Assembly (NCBI GenBank): GCA_938049225.1
Contig: CALICM010000033.1
Coordinates: 1 to 64,000, forward strand
DNA length: 64,000 nt
From: an uncultured Paracoccaceae bacterium
Lineage (GTDB): Bacteria; Pseudomonadota; Alphaproteobacteria; Rhodobacterales; Rhodobacteraceae
Direction of reading: 5' to 3'
Positions 18,790-27,129 of this stretch are shown in pieces; the stretch's first letter is position 1; each line of letters starts with the position of its first letter. Position numbers and translations under genes: made by a program. The notes under the pieces were generated by a model. That model was not told the origin of the DNA. It saw only the letters and a program-made list of their open reading frames with translations, and ran no database searches.

Positions 18790-19359
18790 ATGATCTATGA
18801 GCTTCGCACCTATGATCTGGGGATCGGCAAAGTGCCGTCGTATTTGAAGCTGTTCGAGACGGTGGGTTACACGATCCTATGCCGCTATGCGACACCGGTC
18901 GGGTTTTGGTTCACCGAGACAGGCGTGCTGAACCGCGTGCATCACATGTGGTGCTACGAGAGCCGCGCGCAGCGGGCCGAGCGGCGGGCCGCCTTGATGC
19001 GCGATGCGGAATGGACCGGGCAGTTTCTACCCTATGCCTTGCCGCATCTTGCACGGCAGACAAACGTCATCCTCGAATTGGCCGAAGGCGCGCCGGGCAA
19101 GCACCCAAGGACCCGCGCGACGGACACGGCCTGGCTTTACGACCTGACCCAGGTGTCGGCTGCAGAGGTCGCGCTGAGCGATGACGCCACGGTGGGTGTG
19201 TTTCGGGCAACGTCCGGGGATTTGCAGCAGCGGTTCTGGCTGCGCGCCTATCAAGACGAGGTGGATCGGGCAGCGCGGTACACCGTGCCCGACCTAGGCC
19301 CCGGCACGCGAATTATCTCGGACACGCTGCACCCTGCGGTGTTTTCGGCCCTGCGTTAG
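18790..19359 (+). CDS. NIPSNAP family protein
   Basis: 189 residues from the ATG at 18790 (MIYELRTYDLGIGKVPSYLK). The NIPSNAP ferredoxin-like dimeric fold is recognised from the opening YELRTY motif and the HMWCYES motif near residue 57. The family has no single established reaction in bacteria. A TTG further upstream would add 15 non-conserved residues and is not used. It ends 4 bp into the convergent sugar-ABC ATPase stop region. Confidence 0.85.
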   Translation: MIYELRTYDLGIGKVPSYLKLFETVGYTILCRYATPVGFWFTETGVLNRVHHMWCYESRAQRAERRAALMRDAEWTGQFLPYALPHLARQTNVILELAEGAPGKHPRTRATDTAWLYDLTQVSAAEVALSDDATVGVFRATSGDLQQRFWLRAYQDEVDRAARYTVPDLGPGTRIISDTLHPAVFSALR

Positions 19360-20144
19360 GCCGCCGGCGCCTCCATCGCGCCGGTCATCAGGGCCACCGC
19401 ATCTGACATGCTGTGCGCCTTGGGGTCGATGACGCACAGACGTTTTCCCAAGCGATGGATGTGGATGCGGTCGGACACCTCGAACACATGCGGCATATTG
19501 TGGCTGATCAGCACGATGGGGATACCACGGCTGCGGACGTCCTGGATCAGATCAAGGACGCGGCGGCTTTCCTTGACGCCCAGGGCCGCCGTGGGCTCGT
19601 CCATGATAATCACCTTGGACCCAAAAGCGGCAGCACGGGCCACCGCGACGCCCTGGCGCTGACCGCCCGAAAGGGTCTCGACCGCTTGGGTGATGTTTTG
19701 AATGGTCATCAACCCCAGTTCCGACAGTTTGTCGCGGGCCACCCGCTCCATTTGGCGCCTGTCGAGTTGGCGGAGGTATTTGCCCATGAAACCGCTTTTG
19801 CGGATTTCGCGGCCCAGAAACATATTATCTGCAATCGACAGCGCAGGCGACAAAGCCAGATTTTGGTAGACCGTCTCGATGCCCGCTTGTCGCGCGTTGA
19901 TGGGCGACGGGAAGGTCACCGGCGCGCCATCCAGCAGCACCTCGCCCTCGTCCGCTTGGACAGCGCCCGACAGCGCCTTGATCAGGGTCGATTTGCCCGC
20001 GCCATTGTCGCCGATCACGCCCAGGATCTCGCCCGGGTACAACTCGAAGTCAGCGTGGTCCAGGGCGATGACGCGGCCATAGCGTTTGACCAGGCTGCGG
20101 CCTTGCAGGATGGGGGGTGTCACGCCGAAACCCTCCGGATCCAT
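19356..20144 (-). CDS. frcA: Sugar ABC transporter ATPase, FrcA-like
   Basis: Single-cassette ATPase of a CUT2-type sugar importer, 262 residues. Walker A GDNGAGKS, signature LSGGQRQGVAVARA and Walker B VIIMDEPTAAL are intact, with the H-loop SHNMPHV. CUT2 ATPases normally have two cassettes; the single-cassette form is characteristic of the fructose/ribose/mannose (Frc) importer of rhizobia. It overlaps the permease gene by 25 bp. The gene name rests on similarity of the whole locus to frcBCA with divergent frcR. Confidence 0.85.
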   Translation of the reverse strand: MDPEGFGVTPPILQGRSLVKRYGRVIALDHADFELYPGEILGVIGDNGAGKSTLIKALSGAVQADEGEVLLDGAPVTFPSPINARQAGIETVYQNLALSPALSIADNMFLGREIRKSGFMGKYLRQLDRRQMERVARDKLSELGLMTIQNITQAVETLSGGQRQGVAVARAAAFGSKVIIMDEPTAALGVKESRRVLDLIQDVRSRGIPIVLISHNMPHVFEVSDRIHIHRLGKRLCVIDPKAHSMSDAVALMTGAMEAPAA

Positions 20145-21193
20145 TGATCAATCGAGACCGCCAAGATGATCAGGCAGCCACTGGCGAAGAGCACCCATTG
20201 CGGGTCGGCCCCGGCCAGTTTCAGCCCGGCAGAGAAGACACCGACGATCAACGCGCCGAAGAGGGACCCTAGGATCGCGCCACGCCCCCCAAACAGCGAG
20301 GTGCCGCCAATCACCACAGCCGCGATGCTTTCAAGGTTCGCCTCGGCGAAGGAAGACGGGCTGACCGAGCCGACGCGACCAATGGCGGCCCAGGCCGCCA
20401 GGCCGCAGATGAACCCGGCGGTGACATAGACCGAGAACAGGATGCGGTCGGACCGAATGCCCGCCAGCTCGGCCGCCTCCTTATCGTCGCCAACCGCATA
20501 GACGGCGCGGCCCCAGGCGGTGCGGGTCAGGACGTACCAAAAAACACCGAAGACACACAGCATCAGAACGACGCCGAAGGTGATATTGGCGTTGAAGCCG
20601 ACCAGATCATCAATGGCCGAAACCTTGTTGCCAAAGAATTTCAGGCCCGGCGCCTCGGCATCGATGTCTTGGGATCGGATGGATTGCGAGCCAGTGTACA
20701 AAAACACGGTCGCCAGAAAGATGCGCCATGAACCCAGCGTGACAATGAAGGGCGGCAGTTTCAGCCTGGTGACCAGCAGACCGTTGAGCGCACCGCAGCC
20801 CATGCCAACGGCGATGCCTGCCAGGATCGCAAGCGCCGTCGGCAGGCCAAAGTTGACGCCCAAACTGCCCATCACGACGTAGCTGAGGACCATCATCGCC
20901 CCGACCGACAGGTCGATCCCCGCCGTCAGGATCACCAAAGTCTGCGCACAGGCCAGGATGCCAACGATGGCCACCTGCTGCATGATCAGACCCAAGGTGA
21001 AAGCGGAAAAGAAGCGCTCCCCCGCGACCACGCCGAATATGGCGATGGAGGCGATCAGAATGATCACCGGTACCATTGCCGGATTGCCATGAAGGAAATG
21101 TTGGAAGCGGCCCAAGAGCCCGCGATGGGTGGTTTCGAATTCGGCGACCGCGCTGTCAGCCGCAGTCAAAGGTTTCTCAAAATCATCTTGCAC
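20120..21193 (-). CDS. frcC: Sugar ABC transporter permease, FrcC-like
   Basis: 357-residue CUT2 permease with about ten membrane helices. The family marker LTAGIDLSVGAMMVLS lies near residues 109-124 and the coupling-helix region AIGRVGSVSPSSFAEANLESIAAVVIGGTSLFGGRGAI toward the C-terminus. It is preceded by frcB and overlaps frcA. Inner membrane. Confidence 0.88.
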   Translation of the reverse strand: MQDDFEKPLTAADSAVAEFETTHRGLLGRFQHFLHGNPAMVPVIILIASIAIFGVVAGERFFSAFTLGLIMQQVAIVGILACAQTLVILTAGIDLSVGAMMVLSYVVMGSLGVNFGLPTALAILAGIAVGMGCGALNGLLVTRLKLPPFIVTLGSWRIFLATVFLYTGSQSIRSQDIDAEAPGLKFFGNKVSAIDDLVGFNANITFGVVLMLCVFGVFWYVLTRTAWGRAVYAVGDDKEAAELAGIRSDRILFSVYVTAGFICGLAAWAAIGRVGSVSPSSFAEANLESIAAVVIGGTSLFGGRGAILGSLFGALIVGVFSAGLKLAGADPQWVLFASGCLIILAVSIDQWIRRVSA

Positions 21194-21217
21194 GGTTGGG
21201 CGCCCTTGTCAGTTGCC

Positions 21218-21239
21218 GGGCGGGGTTCCTGCCCCGCCC
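21218..21239 (-). promoter_or_regulatory. Intercistronic stem-loop between frcB and frcC
   Basis: GGGCGGGG / CCCCGCCC, an 8-bp perfect GC stem with a 6-nt loop, sits in the 60-bp gap after the binding-protein gene. No T-tract follows. As at 5540-5565, it probably protects the binding-protein transcript so that this subunit is made in excess. Confidence 0.6.
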
Positions 21240-21253
21240 TGCGATTTCAGGGG

Positions 21254-22285
21254 TTAGCCCCAGCAGCGGTCAAGACCCTCGGCGACGTCGATTGAGGGGA
21301 CACCATCCGCGGCTTCGCCTGTTACAAGGCTTACACCGGTGTTAAAAAAGTCGAGGCCAGGTGAGGGTTCGGGTTTGGTGCCATCCGCCGCCCATGCGGC
21401 AATAGCCTCGACCCCCAAAGACGCCATCAGCAGCGGATACTGCTGCGAGGTAGCGCCGATCACCCCTTCGTCGACGTTTTGCACGCCGGGGCAACCACCG
21501 TCGACCGAGACGATCAGCACGCCCTCTTCCTTGCCAAAGGACTTCAGCGTTTCGTAAGCGCCCGCGGCCGAGGGTTCGTTGATCGTATAGACCACATTGA
21601 TGTCAGGATCTTTCAGCAGCAGGTTTTCCATCGCCTTGCGGCCGCCCTCTTCGTTGCCGGCGGTCACCTCGTTACCGATAATCCTGGGATCATCCTCGTC
21701 CCCCCATTTGGACACATCCTTCACGTCGATGCCAAAGCCGGTCAGGAAGCCTTGGTCGCGCAGCACCCCAACCGAGGGCTGGCTTTCCGCCAGGTCCAGC
21801 ATGGCAATCTTGGCATTAGCGGCCTCGTCCCCCAGTTTAGCAGCGGCCCAAGCGCCAATGAGGCGGCCAGCCTCGAAGTTATCCGTCGCGAATGTTGCAT
21901 CCGCGCTGTCGATGGGCTCAAGCGGTGTGTCCAGCGCGATAACCAGCAGACCGGCATCGCGGGCTTGCTGTAGCACCGGCACAATGGACTTGGTGTCGGA
22001 CGCGGTGATCAGGATCCCTTTGGCGCCCGAGGCGATGCAGGTTTCGACCGCCTGAACTTGCGTCTCGTGATCGCCATCAACCTTGCCAGCGAAGGTCGAC
22101 AAGCTGATCCCCAACTCCTCGGCCTTGGCGGTGGCGCCTTCCTTCATCTTGACGAAGAAGGGGTTGATATCGGTTTTGGTGATCAGACACGCGCCAATTT
22201 CGTGGCCGTCGGCAAAGGCAGTCGACCCCAAGCAGGTGACGGCTGCGGCCAGTGTGGTGCCAAGAATGCGATTGCGAAGCTTCAT
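21254..22285 (-). CDS. frcB: Periplasmic sugar-binding protein, FrcB-like
   Basis: 343 residues from the ATG at 22285, which follows a GGGGAGGATACC ribosome site; the start at 22369 would add a non-signal leader. A Sec signal [20 protein letters not shown] ends at TAFADG. The mature part is a ribose/galactose-binding type fold, with [15 protein letters not shown] at the first strand, [18 protein letters not shown] in the hinge region and [15 protein letters not shown] late. It fits FrcB in length and C-terminal GLDRCWG. Likely ligands are fructose, ribose or mannose (family knowledge). Confidence 0.87.
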   Translation of the reverse strand: MKLRNRILGTTLAAAVTCLGSTAFADGHEIGACLITKTDINPFFVKMKEGATAKAEELGISLSTFAGKVDGDHETQVQAVETCIASGAKGILITASDTKSIVPVLQQARDAGLLVIALDTPLEPIDSADATFATDNFEAGRLIGAWAAAKLGDEAANAKIAMLDLAESQPSVGVLRDQGFLTGFGIDVKDVSKWGDEDDPRIIGNEVTAGNEEGGRKAMENLLLKDPDINVVYTINEPSAAGAYETLKSFGKEEGVLIVSVDGGCPGVQNVDEGVIGATSQQYPLLMASLGVEAIAAWAADGTKPEPSPGLDFFNTGVSLVTGEAADGVPSIDVAEGLDRCWG

Positions 22286-22375
22286 GGTATCCTCCCCTAA
22301 AAAAGCTTGTTCTGCCTGTCGTTGGATGCAGGCGAGCACCATTGAACCTGAATGAGAATCCCCGTTCATGTCAAT

Positions 22376-22398
22376 TAATAAATTGGATTGATTTATTA
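22376..22398. promoter_or_regulatory. Palindrome in frcB/frcR divergent region, candidate ROK operator
   Basis: TAATAAATT-GGATT-GATTTATTA is an AT-rich inverted repeat matching at 8 of 9 arm positions, set in a GC-rich genome between the divergent importer and ROK regulator genes. ROK repressors bind AT-rich palindromes of this size. It contains the in-frame ATG at 22388, which argues that the regulator starts further downstream. Confidence 0.5.
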
Positions 22399-22441
22399 TC
22401 TTAGAACCAGCACGCTGTCCCTACCTGTCCGGCAAGGGCCC

Positions 22442-23650
22442 ATGTTGATGCCAAGCACGCGCGACATTGCTGATCTGAGCGGCGGCGCGAACCAGGCTGG
22501 GGTGCGGGCGCATAACGAGCGTTTGGTGCTCAGCCTGGTGCGCCGCCACGGCGCCCTATCCAAGGCGCAGGTCGCGCGGCTCAGCGGGCTGTCGGCGCAG
22601 ACGGTCACGATTATCATGCGGGCGCTAGAGCAAGACGGGTTGCTGCTGCGCGGGGCGCCGGTTCGGGGCAAAGTGGGCCAACCTTCGGTCCCGATGTTGC
22701 TCAATCCCGATGGCGCGCTGTCGTTTGGGCTGAAGATCGGGCGGCGCAGCGCGGATCTGGTGTTGATGGATTTCATGGGCGAGGTCCGCGCGCGCGTACG
22801 CGAAACCTACATCTATCCCCACACCAGGGCCGTCCTTGCCTTCGTGCAGCGCGGCGTGGCCGCCCTGACCGCGCCGCTGACACCACCCGCGAAAGGGCGC
22901 ATCGCGGGTCTGGGGATCGCGATGCCGTTCGAATTGTGGAACTGGGCCGAGACGCTTGGGGTTACAGCGCAACAGATGGACGATTGGCGCGGTTTCGATG
23001 TCATGGCCGAGGTCTCGGCGGTCTGCGGTTTACCCGTCTTTCTGCAAAACGACGGCACGGCGGCTTGCGGCGCCGAGTTCTTGTTTGGCCATGGCCGCGC
23101 GACAGGGACCTATGGGTATTTCTCTATCGGGTCTTTTGTCGGTGGCGGGCTGGTGCTGGACGGACGGCTGGTGACCGGCCCGACGGGCAATGCCGGGGCT
23201 TTTGGTACGATCCGGGTGGCCGGACCGGATGGGCGGCGGCGGCCGCTTCTGGACTGCGCATCGATGCGGGTTCTGGAACAAATGGTGGAGCACGCCGAGG
23301 GCGCCGCCTCGGATCTTTGGGACAGCCCCGAGGATTGGTCAGGCATCGGGCCCGCAGTGCGCACCTGGGTCGCTCAAACCGCGGGATATTTGAGCGAGGC
23401 AATCTTAAGCGCCTGCTCGGTTCTAGAGTTCGAGGCGATCATCATTGACGGCAATATGCCTGGCGATGAGCGCGCCGCGCTGGTCGAGGCGACGGTCGCG
23501 GCGCTGGCGGGGCAGGACATGGCGGGCATCCGGCCGTTCCGGTTACTTGCCGGATCGTTGGGGCATGATGCGCAGGTTCTGGGTGGCGCCAGCCTACCGA
23601 TAATCGCCCGCTATCTTGTTGATACATCAGTTCTTTTCAAGGGCGCCTAA
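22442..23650 (+). CDS. frcR: ROK family transcriptional regulator, FrcR-like
   Basis: 402 residues from the ATG at 22442 (MLMPSTRDIADLSGGANQAG). An N-terminal winged helix lies at about 25-75 (LVRRHGALSKAQVARLSGLS). A ROK kinase-like sugar-binding domain follows, with NDGTAACGAEFLFGHGRATG and FSIGSFVGGGLVLDGRLVTG. It is divergent from frcBCA and probably represses it until the sugar is bound. The classical ROK zinc-binding cysteine cluster is not apparent. Confidence 0.85.
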   Translation: MLMPSTRDIADLSGGANQAGVRAHNERLVLSLVRRHGALSKAQVARLSGLSAQTVTIIMRALEQDGLLLRGAPVRGKVGQPSVPMLLNPDGALSFGLKIGRRSADLVLMDFMGEVRARVRETYIYPHTRAVLAFVQRGVAALTAPLTPPAKGRIAGLGIAMPFELWNWAETLGVTAQQMDDWRGFDVMAEVSAVCGLPVFLQNDGTAACGAEFLFGHGRATGTYGYFSIGSFVGGGLVLDGRLVTGPTGNAGAFGTIRVAGPDGRRRPLLDCASMRVLEQMVEHAEGAASDLWDSPEDWSGIGPAVRTWVAQTAGYLSEAILSACSVLEFEAIIIDGNMPGDERAALVEATVAALAGQDMAGIRPFRLLAGSLGHDAQVLGGASLPIIARYLVDTSVLFKGA

Positions 23651-23660
23651 AGGGTGGTGC

Positions 23661-23798
23661 ACCAAAGCGAAGAAAGCTCGAACGCTGACTTTAATGGTTT
23701 GGCCGCGAGGTTCAATGCTGAGCCTGAAGAGATTGCGTCGCTTTTGAGACACTTGAGGGCTGGGAAAAGGTTCTGCGGGAGATTGAGTTTCCTGGCTT
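23661..23798 (+). pseudogene. Possible coding relic upstream of MobC-like fragment
   Basis: One frame reads about 46 codons without a stop or start codon and ends at a TGA near 23796 (segment FNGLAARFNAEPEEIASLLR). It looks protein-like and lies just before the MobC-like fragment, so it may be the 3' end of a gene of the same decayed mobile element. Not recognised; low confidence. Confidence 0.2.
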
Positions 23799-23810
23799 GA
23801 GGATGGCGCC

Positions 23811-23955
23811 ATGAGTGGCCCATCCACAGATCCTGCAAATCCAAACTCGACCAAAGCGGCTTTTGCTTTGGCTGCTCGATCCTCTGCTAATAAGCGTTGG
23901 AAGCGCCCGGCACCGCTTTCGCTGCGTTTGAGTGCTGCGGAACGGGCAGCACTTG
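23811..23955 (+). pseudogene. Truncated MobC-like mobilisation protein (N-terminal part)
   Basis: Starts MSGPSTDPANPNS and reads RWKRPAPLSLRLSAAERAALE, which resembles the N-terminal DNA-binding start of plasmid mobilisation (MobC/relaxosome) proteins, where the sequence normally continues into the ribbon-helix-helix region. Here it stops being MobC-like after AERAALE. The downstream bases are the antisense of another broken gene, so the ORF ends as junk at 24026. This marks a recombination joint near 23955. Family assignment is tentative. Confidence 0.4.
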
Positions 23956-24340
23956 AACCCCAGATAGGGCCTAGCGGTTGCAGCAATGCCAAACAGACCG
24001 CCCATTTCGACCCGCGCTGTCATTGAACTGTGGCGCGGCTCAACCAACACGTTAAAAGCGCCGATTTGCCCCCACAGCGTCATCATGCGCGAGAATGCCG
24101 GGTTTGCCGTCGTTGAGCTTTTGCGTGAGACGATGCGCCTCCTCGCGCAGTGCAAATGCCCCCGCAAGATCGGCGGCACGCATCAAGGCAAGATGCCGCA
24201 TTAGCATGTCTCGGAGGAAAGGGATTGCGGTTTCCAGAGTGCCTGGTAGGTGCGCTGGCTCCCTTGCAAAAGCGTCTGCCGTGTTCTGCGCATCGGCATC
24301 CGCCAGCAGCGCATCAAACTCAAGGTGGCTTAAGTCTCCG
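23955..24340 (-). pseudogene. Frameshifted conserved hypothetical protein of a mobile element
   Basis: Reading the minus strand from about 24340, one frame encodes DLSHLEFDALLADADAQ, FAREPAHLPGTLETAIPFLR and LREEAHRLTQKLNDGKPGIL, then hits a stop. A second frame continues with MTLWGQIGAFNVLVEPRH and ARVEMGGLFGIAATARPYLGF. The two halves look like one protein split by a frameshift around 24070-24090. I recall similar alanine/leucine-rich proteins in mobile elements of alphaproteobacteria, but cannot name the family with certainty. There is no start codon at the 5' end, where it abuts the integrase tail, and the 3' end is cut at the MobC joint. Confidence 0.5.
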
Positions 24341-24341
24341 C

Positions 24342-24625
24342 TTATCGCGCCGTGGTCGTCAGCTTGGCATGGCCGAGCAGCACTTGGATCACGCGGACGT
24401 CGGTGTCGGGCTCCAAGAGATGCGTGGCAAAGCTGTGCCGGAGCGCATGCCGTGTCGCGGGCTTCTTGATCCCGACCATCGCTTTTGCAGAGTTGAGCGC
24501 CCGGTTCAACAAGCGGGGCGACATCGGCTCAACCCGGCTCCGCCCCGGAAACAGCCATCCCTGTGGTCGGGCCTCGCGTCAATAGGCCCGCAGCAACTCT
24601 AGAGACAGGCAATCCTACGTCGTAT
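24342..24625 (-). pseudogene. Tyrosine recombinase/integrase C-terminal relic
   Basis: The minus strand encodes the C-terminal catalytic part of a phage-type integrase. [20 protein letters not shown] contains the HxxR box and [16 protein letters not shown] contains the LGH box. The chain stops at a TAA exactly where the catalytic tyrosine (normally YTHV) should follow. Upstream, the frame reads [23 protein letters not shown], where TGA stands for an expected Trp codon; further upstream the homology fades near 24625. It therefore lacks the N-terminal half, has an internal nonsense codon and has lost the active-site tyrosine: a dead gene. Confidence 0.75.
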
Positions 24626-25026
24626 TTGGTGATGCGGTATTCAATCCGCGGATGAGAGCATGACAACACTCGGTTTGGACCGCCGTCTCCAGCGTCTGTA
24701 CAGGCTATAGATTTTGACCAGCTCGCGCCAGCGGGGTGGTCTATCCATGCCAGGAAAAACAAAAACACTCATGAGAGACGTACGATCCTGCACCCAACCG
24801 AAACAGAGCCCCCAGCCGGGATCGGGGCCCGAATCGATTGAAAACTTCCACAATCCAAAGTTGTGATTTCTTTCAAAAACAGCTTTGTTAACAGCTGGGC
24901 CATAGTTTTCTAGGCGAAAAGATGTCAAAATATTGTTTGAGTTTGCGTTTTTTAAGTTCTCGACCTAGATTCGCGTCAACTTGTGCCCCCAAAACCCTCG
25001 TGGTTCCTTGCCCCCAGGAGCGACAA
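24626..25026. other. Non-coding stretch, no gene recognised
   Basis: About 400 bp between the integrase relic and the acyltransferase-like gene. It becomes visibly AT-richer toward 24920-24960. No frame here reads as a known protein. The end supplies an AGGAG ribosome site at 25016-25020 for the next gene. Confidence 0.4.
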
Positions 25027-25746
25027 ATGAATACCCTCGACTACTTAAAAGTGGCCTCCCACCACCTCGGATGCCTGCGAGAGCGCGGGATCGAAATCTC
25101 GATGAGTTTCGATTTCGGCAAGATCCATAGCTATGCTGCAAGCTTGGAAAAAAACTATCTTACACCTAAGATGGACCCGGCTCTGAACGACTTTACCGAG
25201 AATAACGGCTTCTGGATCCTTATATCGAAAGACGGAAAGCTGATCGGAAGCGTCGCGGCGCGTTTCGATGACATCGGCCGCGAAAGTATCAGCGATTTTT
25301 GGCAAAGAAGCTATGGCCGCCACCAGCCAGAAACGCTTGGGAAAGCTTTTTCGGTAGTCGATTCTACAATCGCAAATCAGATGTCAGGCAAGATCGCCTG
25401 CATCGGTGAATTGTTCATCGACAAGTCTGCTAGGGGCTCCCTTCGCGTTCTTGAGCACGTAACGATGATTGCCCATCTGAACATCGCGCTCAAATGGCAA
25501 CCCCAGTATACCTATGCTTTCATGTGGAATGATCATGTCGAGCGCGGTGCCGCTGTGCGCTATGGCTTCACCCATCTTCAACAATCCGTTCGCCGCTGGA
25601 AAGTTCCGCCGTCGAACCGAAAGAATGATGAGTGGCTTGTCGTTCTGGCGGCAGAGGACCTTGAGCATAAGGTGAAGGCCCAGTTACAGTCAATCGACGG
25701 GGCTCGAGTAATTGATAATGAACTCATCCCCCTTCACGGTGCGTAG
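25027..25746 (+). CDS. Acyltransferase-like (GNAT-fold) protein of unknown function
   Basis: 239 residues from the ATG at 25027, chosen because AGGAG lies 6-10 bp upstream; the ATG at 24922 would add 35 residues without a ribosome site. The centre (FWILISKDGKLIGSVAARFD, then ACIGELFIDKSARGS and a late YTYAFMWNDHVERGAAVRYG) has the strand-helix pattern of GNAT proteins, but I see no clear acetyl-CoA loop. Not recognised beyond that. Its 3' end overlaps the convergent XRE gene by 57 bp. Its base composition is less GC-rich than its neighbours, suggesting acquisition. Confidence 0.6.
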   Translation: MNTLDYLKVASHHLGCLRERGIEISMSFDFGKIHSYAASLEKNYLTPKMDPALNDFTENNGFWILISKDGKLIGSVAARFDDIGRESISDFWQRSYGRHQPETLGKAFSVVDSTIANQMSGKIACIGELFIDKSARGSLRVLEHVTMIAHLNIALKWQPQYTYAFMWNDHVERGAAVRYGFTHLQQSVRRWKVPPSNRKNDEWLVVLAAEDLEHKVKAQLQSIDGARVIDNELIPLHGA

Positions 25747-26412
25747 GGGCAGCAATAAACGTTTATAGTTGATCGTCAGTCGGCGTTTGTCTGGTAGAAC
25801 GATGTTGATGTTCTCGACCGTAAGGAAGGGATTCTTACGATCATGAGTTTCCAGATGGGCATCGACGATACCTTTTAGATGATCTGGGCTCAGATCTTGG
25901 TAAACCTTGCGCAGCTTGTCGACCGACTGCACACCGATGGATCGGGTCGCCAAACTCTCGCGGCCAACCACAACAATTCGTGGAAGGCGGCTTTGATCAG
26001 GGGGTGAATAGACGTCGAAAAATGCGACGATAGCCTCGTTATGATCATAGGATTGCCTATTGCGGTGCCACCAGTTCATCACCTCGTCCAGAGAAGGGTG
26101 CGGCGTCCTGTTCAGCAGCCTTTTGCGGGCCTGTGTCAGGCTGAATTGAACCAGCATCTCGGCATGCGTGTCTAGTACATTTTGGTCAATAATTTCAGAT
26201 ATTTCCGATCTTGACTCGCGACCGATAAAATAGTCTGGCGTCACGTCGAAAAGGTCGCATATCCGGATGATTACCGAGAACCCAGGGTCTGCCTGTGTAT
26301 TGATCATATTGGAGATATAGGCCGTTCCACGCCCGACCTGTTTTGAGACATCGGAGTCCTTTAGGCCGCTTTCACGGATCAGCTGTCGGAGGCGTTGGTG
26401 AAAGATCGACAT
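25690..26412 (-). CDS. XRE family regulator with PAS-like C-terminal domain
   Basis: 240 residues from the ATG at 26412 (MSIFHQRLRQLIRESGLK), preceded by GAGG; an in-frame ATG at 26427 would add five residues. The helix-turn-helix spans about residues 8-60 (DSDVSKQVGRGTAYISNMIN, FDVTPDYFIGR). The C-terminal part (about 125-240) alternates strands and helices (LRKVYQDLSPDHLKGIVDAH, INYKRLLLPLRTVKGDEFI) like a ligand-sensing PAS module. It is convergent with, and overlaps by 57 bp, the acyltransferase-like gene, suggesting mutual antisense influence. Target and signal unknown. Confidence 0.7.
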   Translation of the reverse strand: MSIFHQRLRQLIRESGLKDSDVSKQVGRGTAYISNMINTQADPGFSVIIRICDLFDVTPDYFIGRESRSEISEIIDQNVLDTHAEMLVQFSLTQARKRLLNRTPHPSLDEVMNWWHRNRQSYDHNEAIVAFFDVYSPPDQSRLPRIVVVGRESLATRSIGVQSVDKLRKVYQDLSPDHLKGIVDAHLETHDRKNPFLTVENINIVLPDKRRLTINYKRLLLPLRTVKGDEFIINYSSPVD

Positions 26413-27029
26413 ACGCGCCTCTACCATCGCTACCTAATAAAGTACACAACATCATTCTTGTTGAAGGGCTCAGGTGCAACTGGCAAGTGAGTGGTGTGGG
26501 TCAGGGTATAGTGAGTGGGTTTCCCGCATTTGTCAGTTGCGTAAGGCTAGCCAGTTTTGGGCGCGTTGTTTTGGCCCTTGGTTTATGAGTTTACTGGTGG
26601 GTAAGCGGCGGTCGGCTTTCGGGTCGGCCGTCGTACTTTTCTGGGTGCGCCAAAATCCCAAAGTTCCCAGCAAAACTGAAACTTGGGCGTCACTTCACCA
26701 TCTAACCCTGGTGGGTGTAATCGGGTTGCGACGGCGCACCGCGTATTCATGGCATGGGTGTGCAATGACCTGGGGCACCTGCTGCTATCCCTAGCGGTGC
26801 GCACCGCGCGACGTCCCAGCGAACGCCGCGAGGCCGTATGTCGTCTGGGCGACGCAGGGTGGGGCCATCCCGCTTCTCGCAGCGCAGCTCTCATGGGGAT
26901 CAAGAATGAACCCGCAGCCGTCCCGGTTGGCGCTTTCGAATAGCTCAATTCTCGTCATCCAAGCGCGGCACTGATCCTTGGATTTTCATGTCCTTTGTCA
27001 TATCAGCTTGGTCTTCAAAGAGGCTCAAG
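26413..27029. other. Intergenic region without a recognised gene
   Basis: About 620 bp between the XRE gene and the operators of the LacI gene. Short frames exist on both strands, but none has a ribosome site, sensible composition or a recognisable domain. GT-rich stretches at 26470-26520 and a GC-rich block at 26800-26940 differ in composition, consistent with patchwork acquired DNA. Confidence 0.4.
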
Positions 27030-27035
27030 CCACGA

Positions 27036-27051
27036 TCCGAAGCGTTTCGGA
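27036..27051. promoter_or_regulatory. LacI-type operator 1
   Basis: TCCGAAGCGTTTCGGA is a palindrome (TCCGAA-N4-TTCGGA) with the central CG typical of LacI-family operators. It lies 79 bp upstream of the LacI-family regulator start; related copies follow at 27067 and 28235. Confidence 0.65.
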
Positions 27052-27066
27052 CGATTGGATCCATTG

Positions 27067-27082
27067 CCCGAAACGCTTTGGT
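27067..27082. promoter_or_regulatory. LacI-type operator 2
   Basis: CCCGAAACGCTTTGGT shares the CCGAAACG core with operator 1. The two sites are 31 bp apart centre to centre (about three helical turns) in front of the regulator gene, which suits autoregulation by a tetramer or two dimers. Confidence 0.55.
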
Positions 27083-27129
27083 CTGCCAAAATTCGCACGA
27101 CCCCTAAGAACATTGGAGGCCACGAGCAT

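Noticed and set aside
24529..24768. 79-codon minus-strand frame next to the integrase relic
   Set aside because: The integrase homology is in a different frame (with an internal TGA). This frame has no protein-like features.
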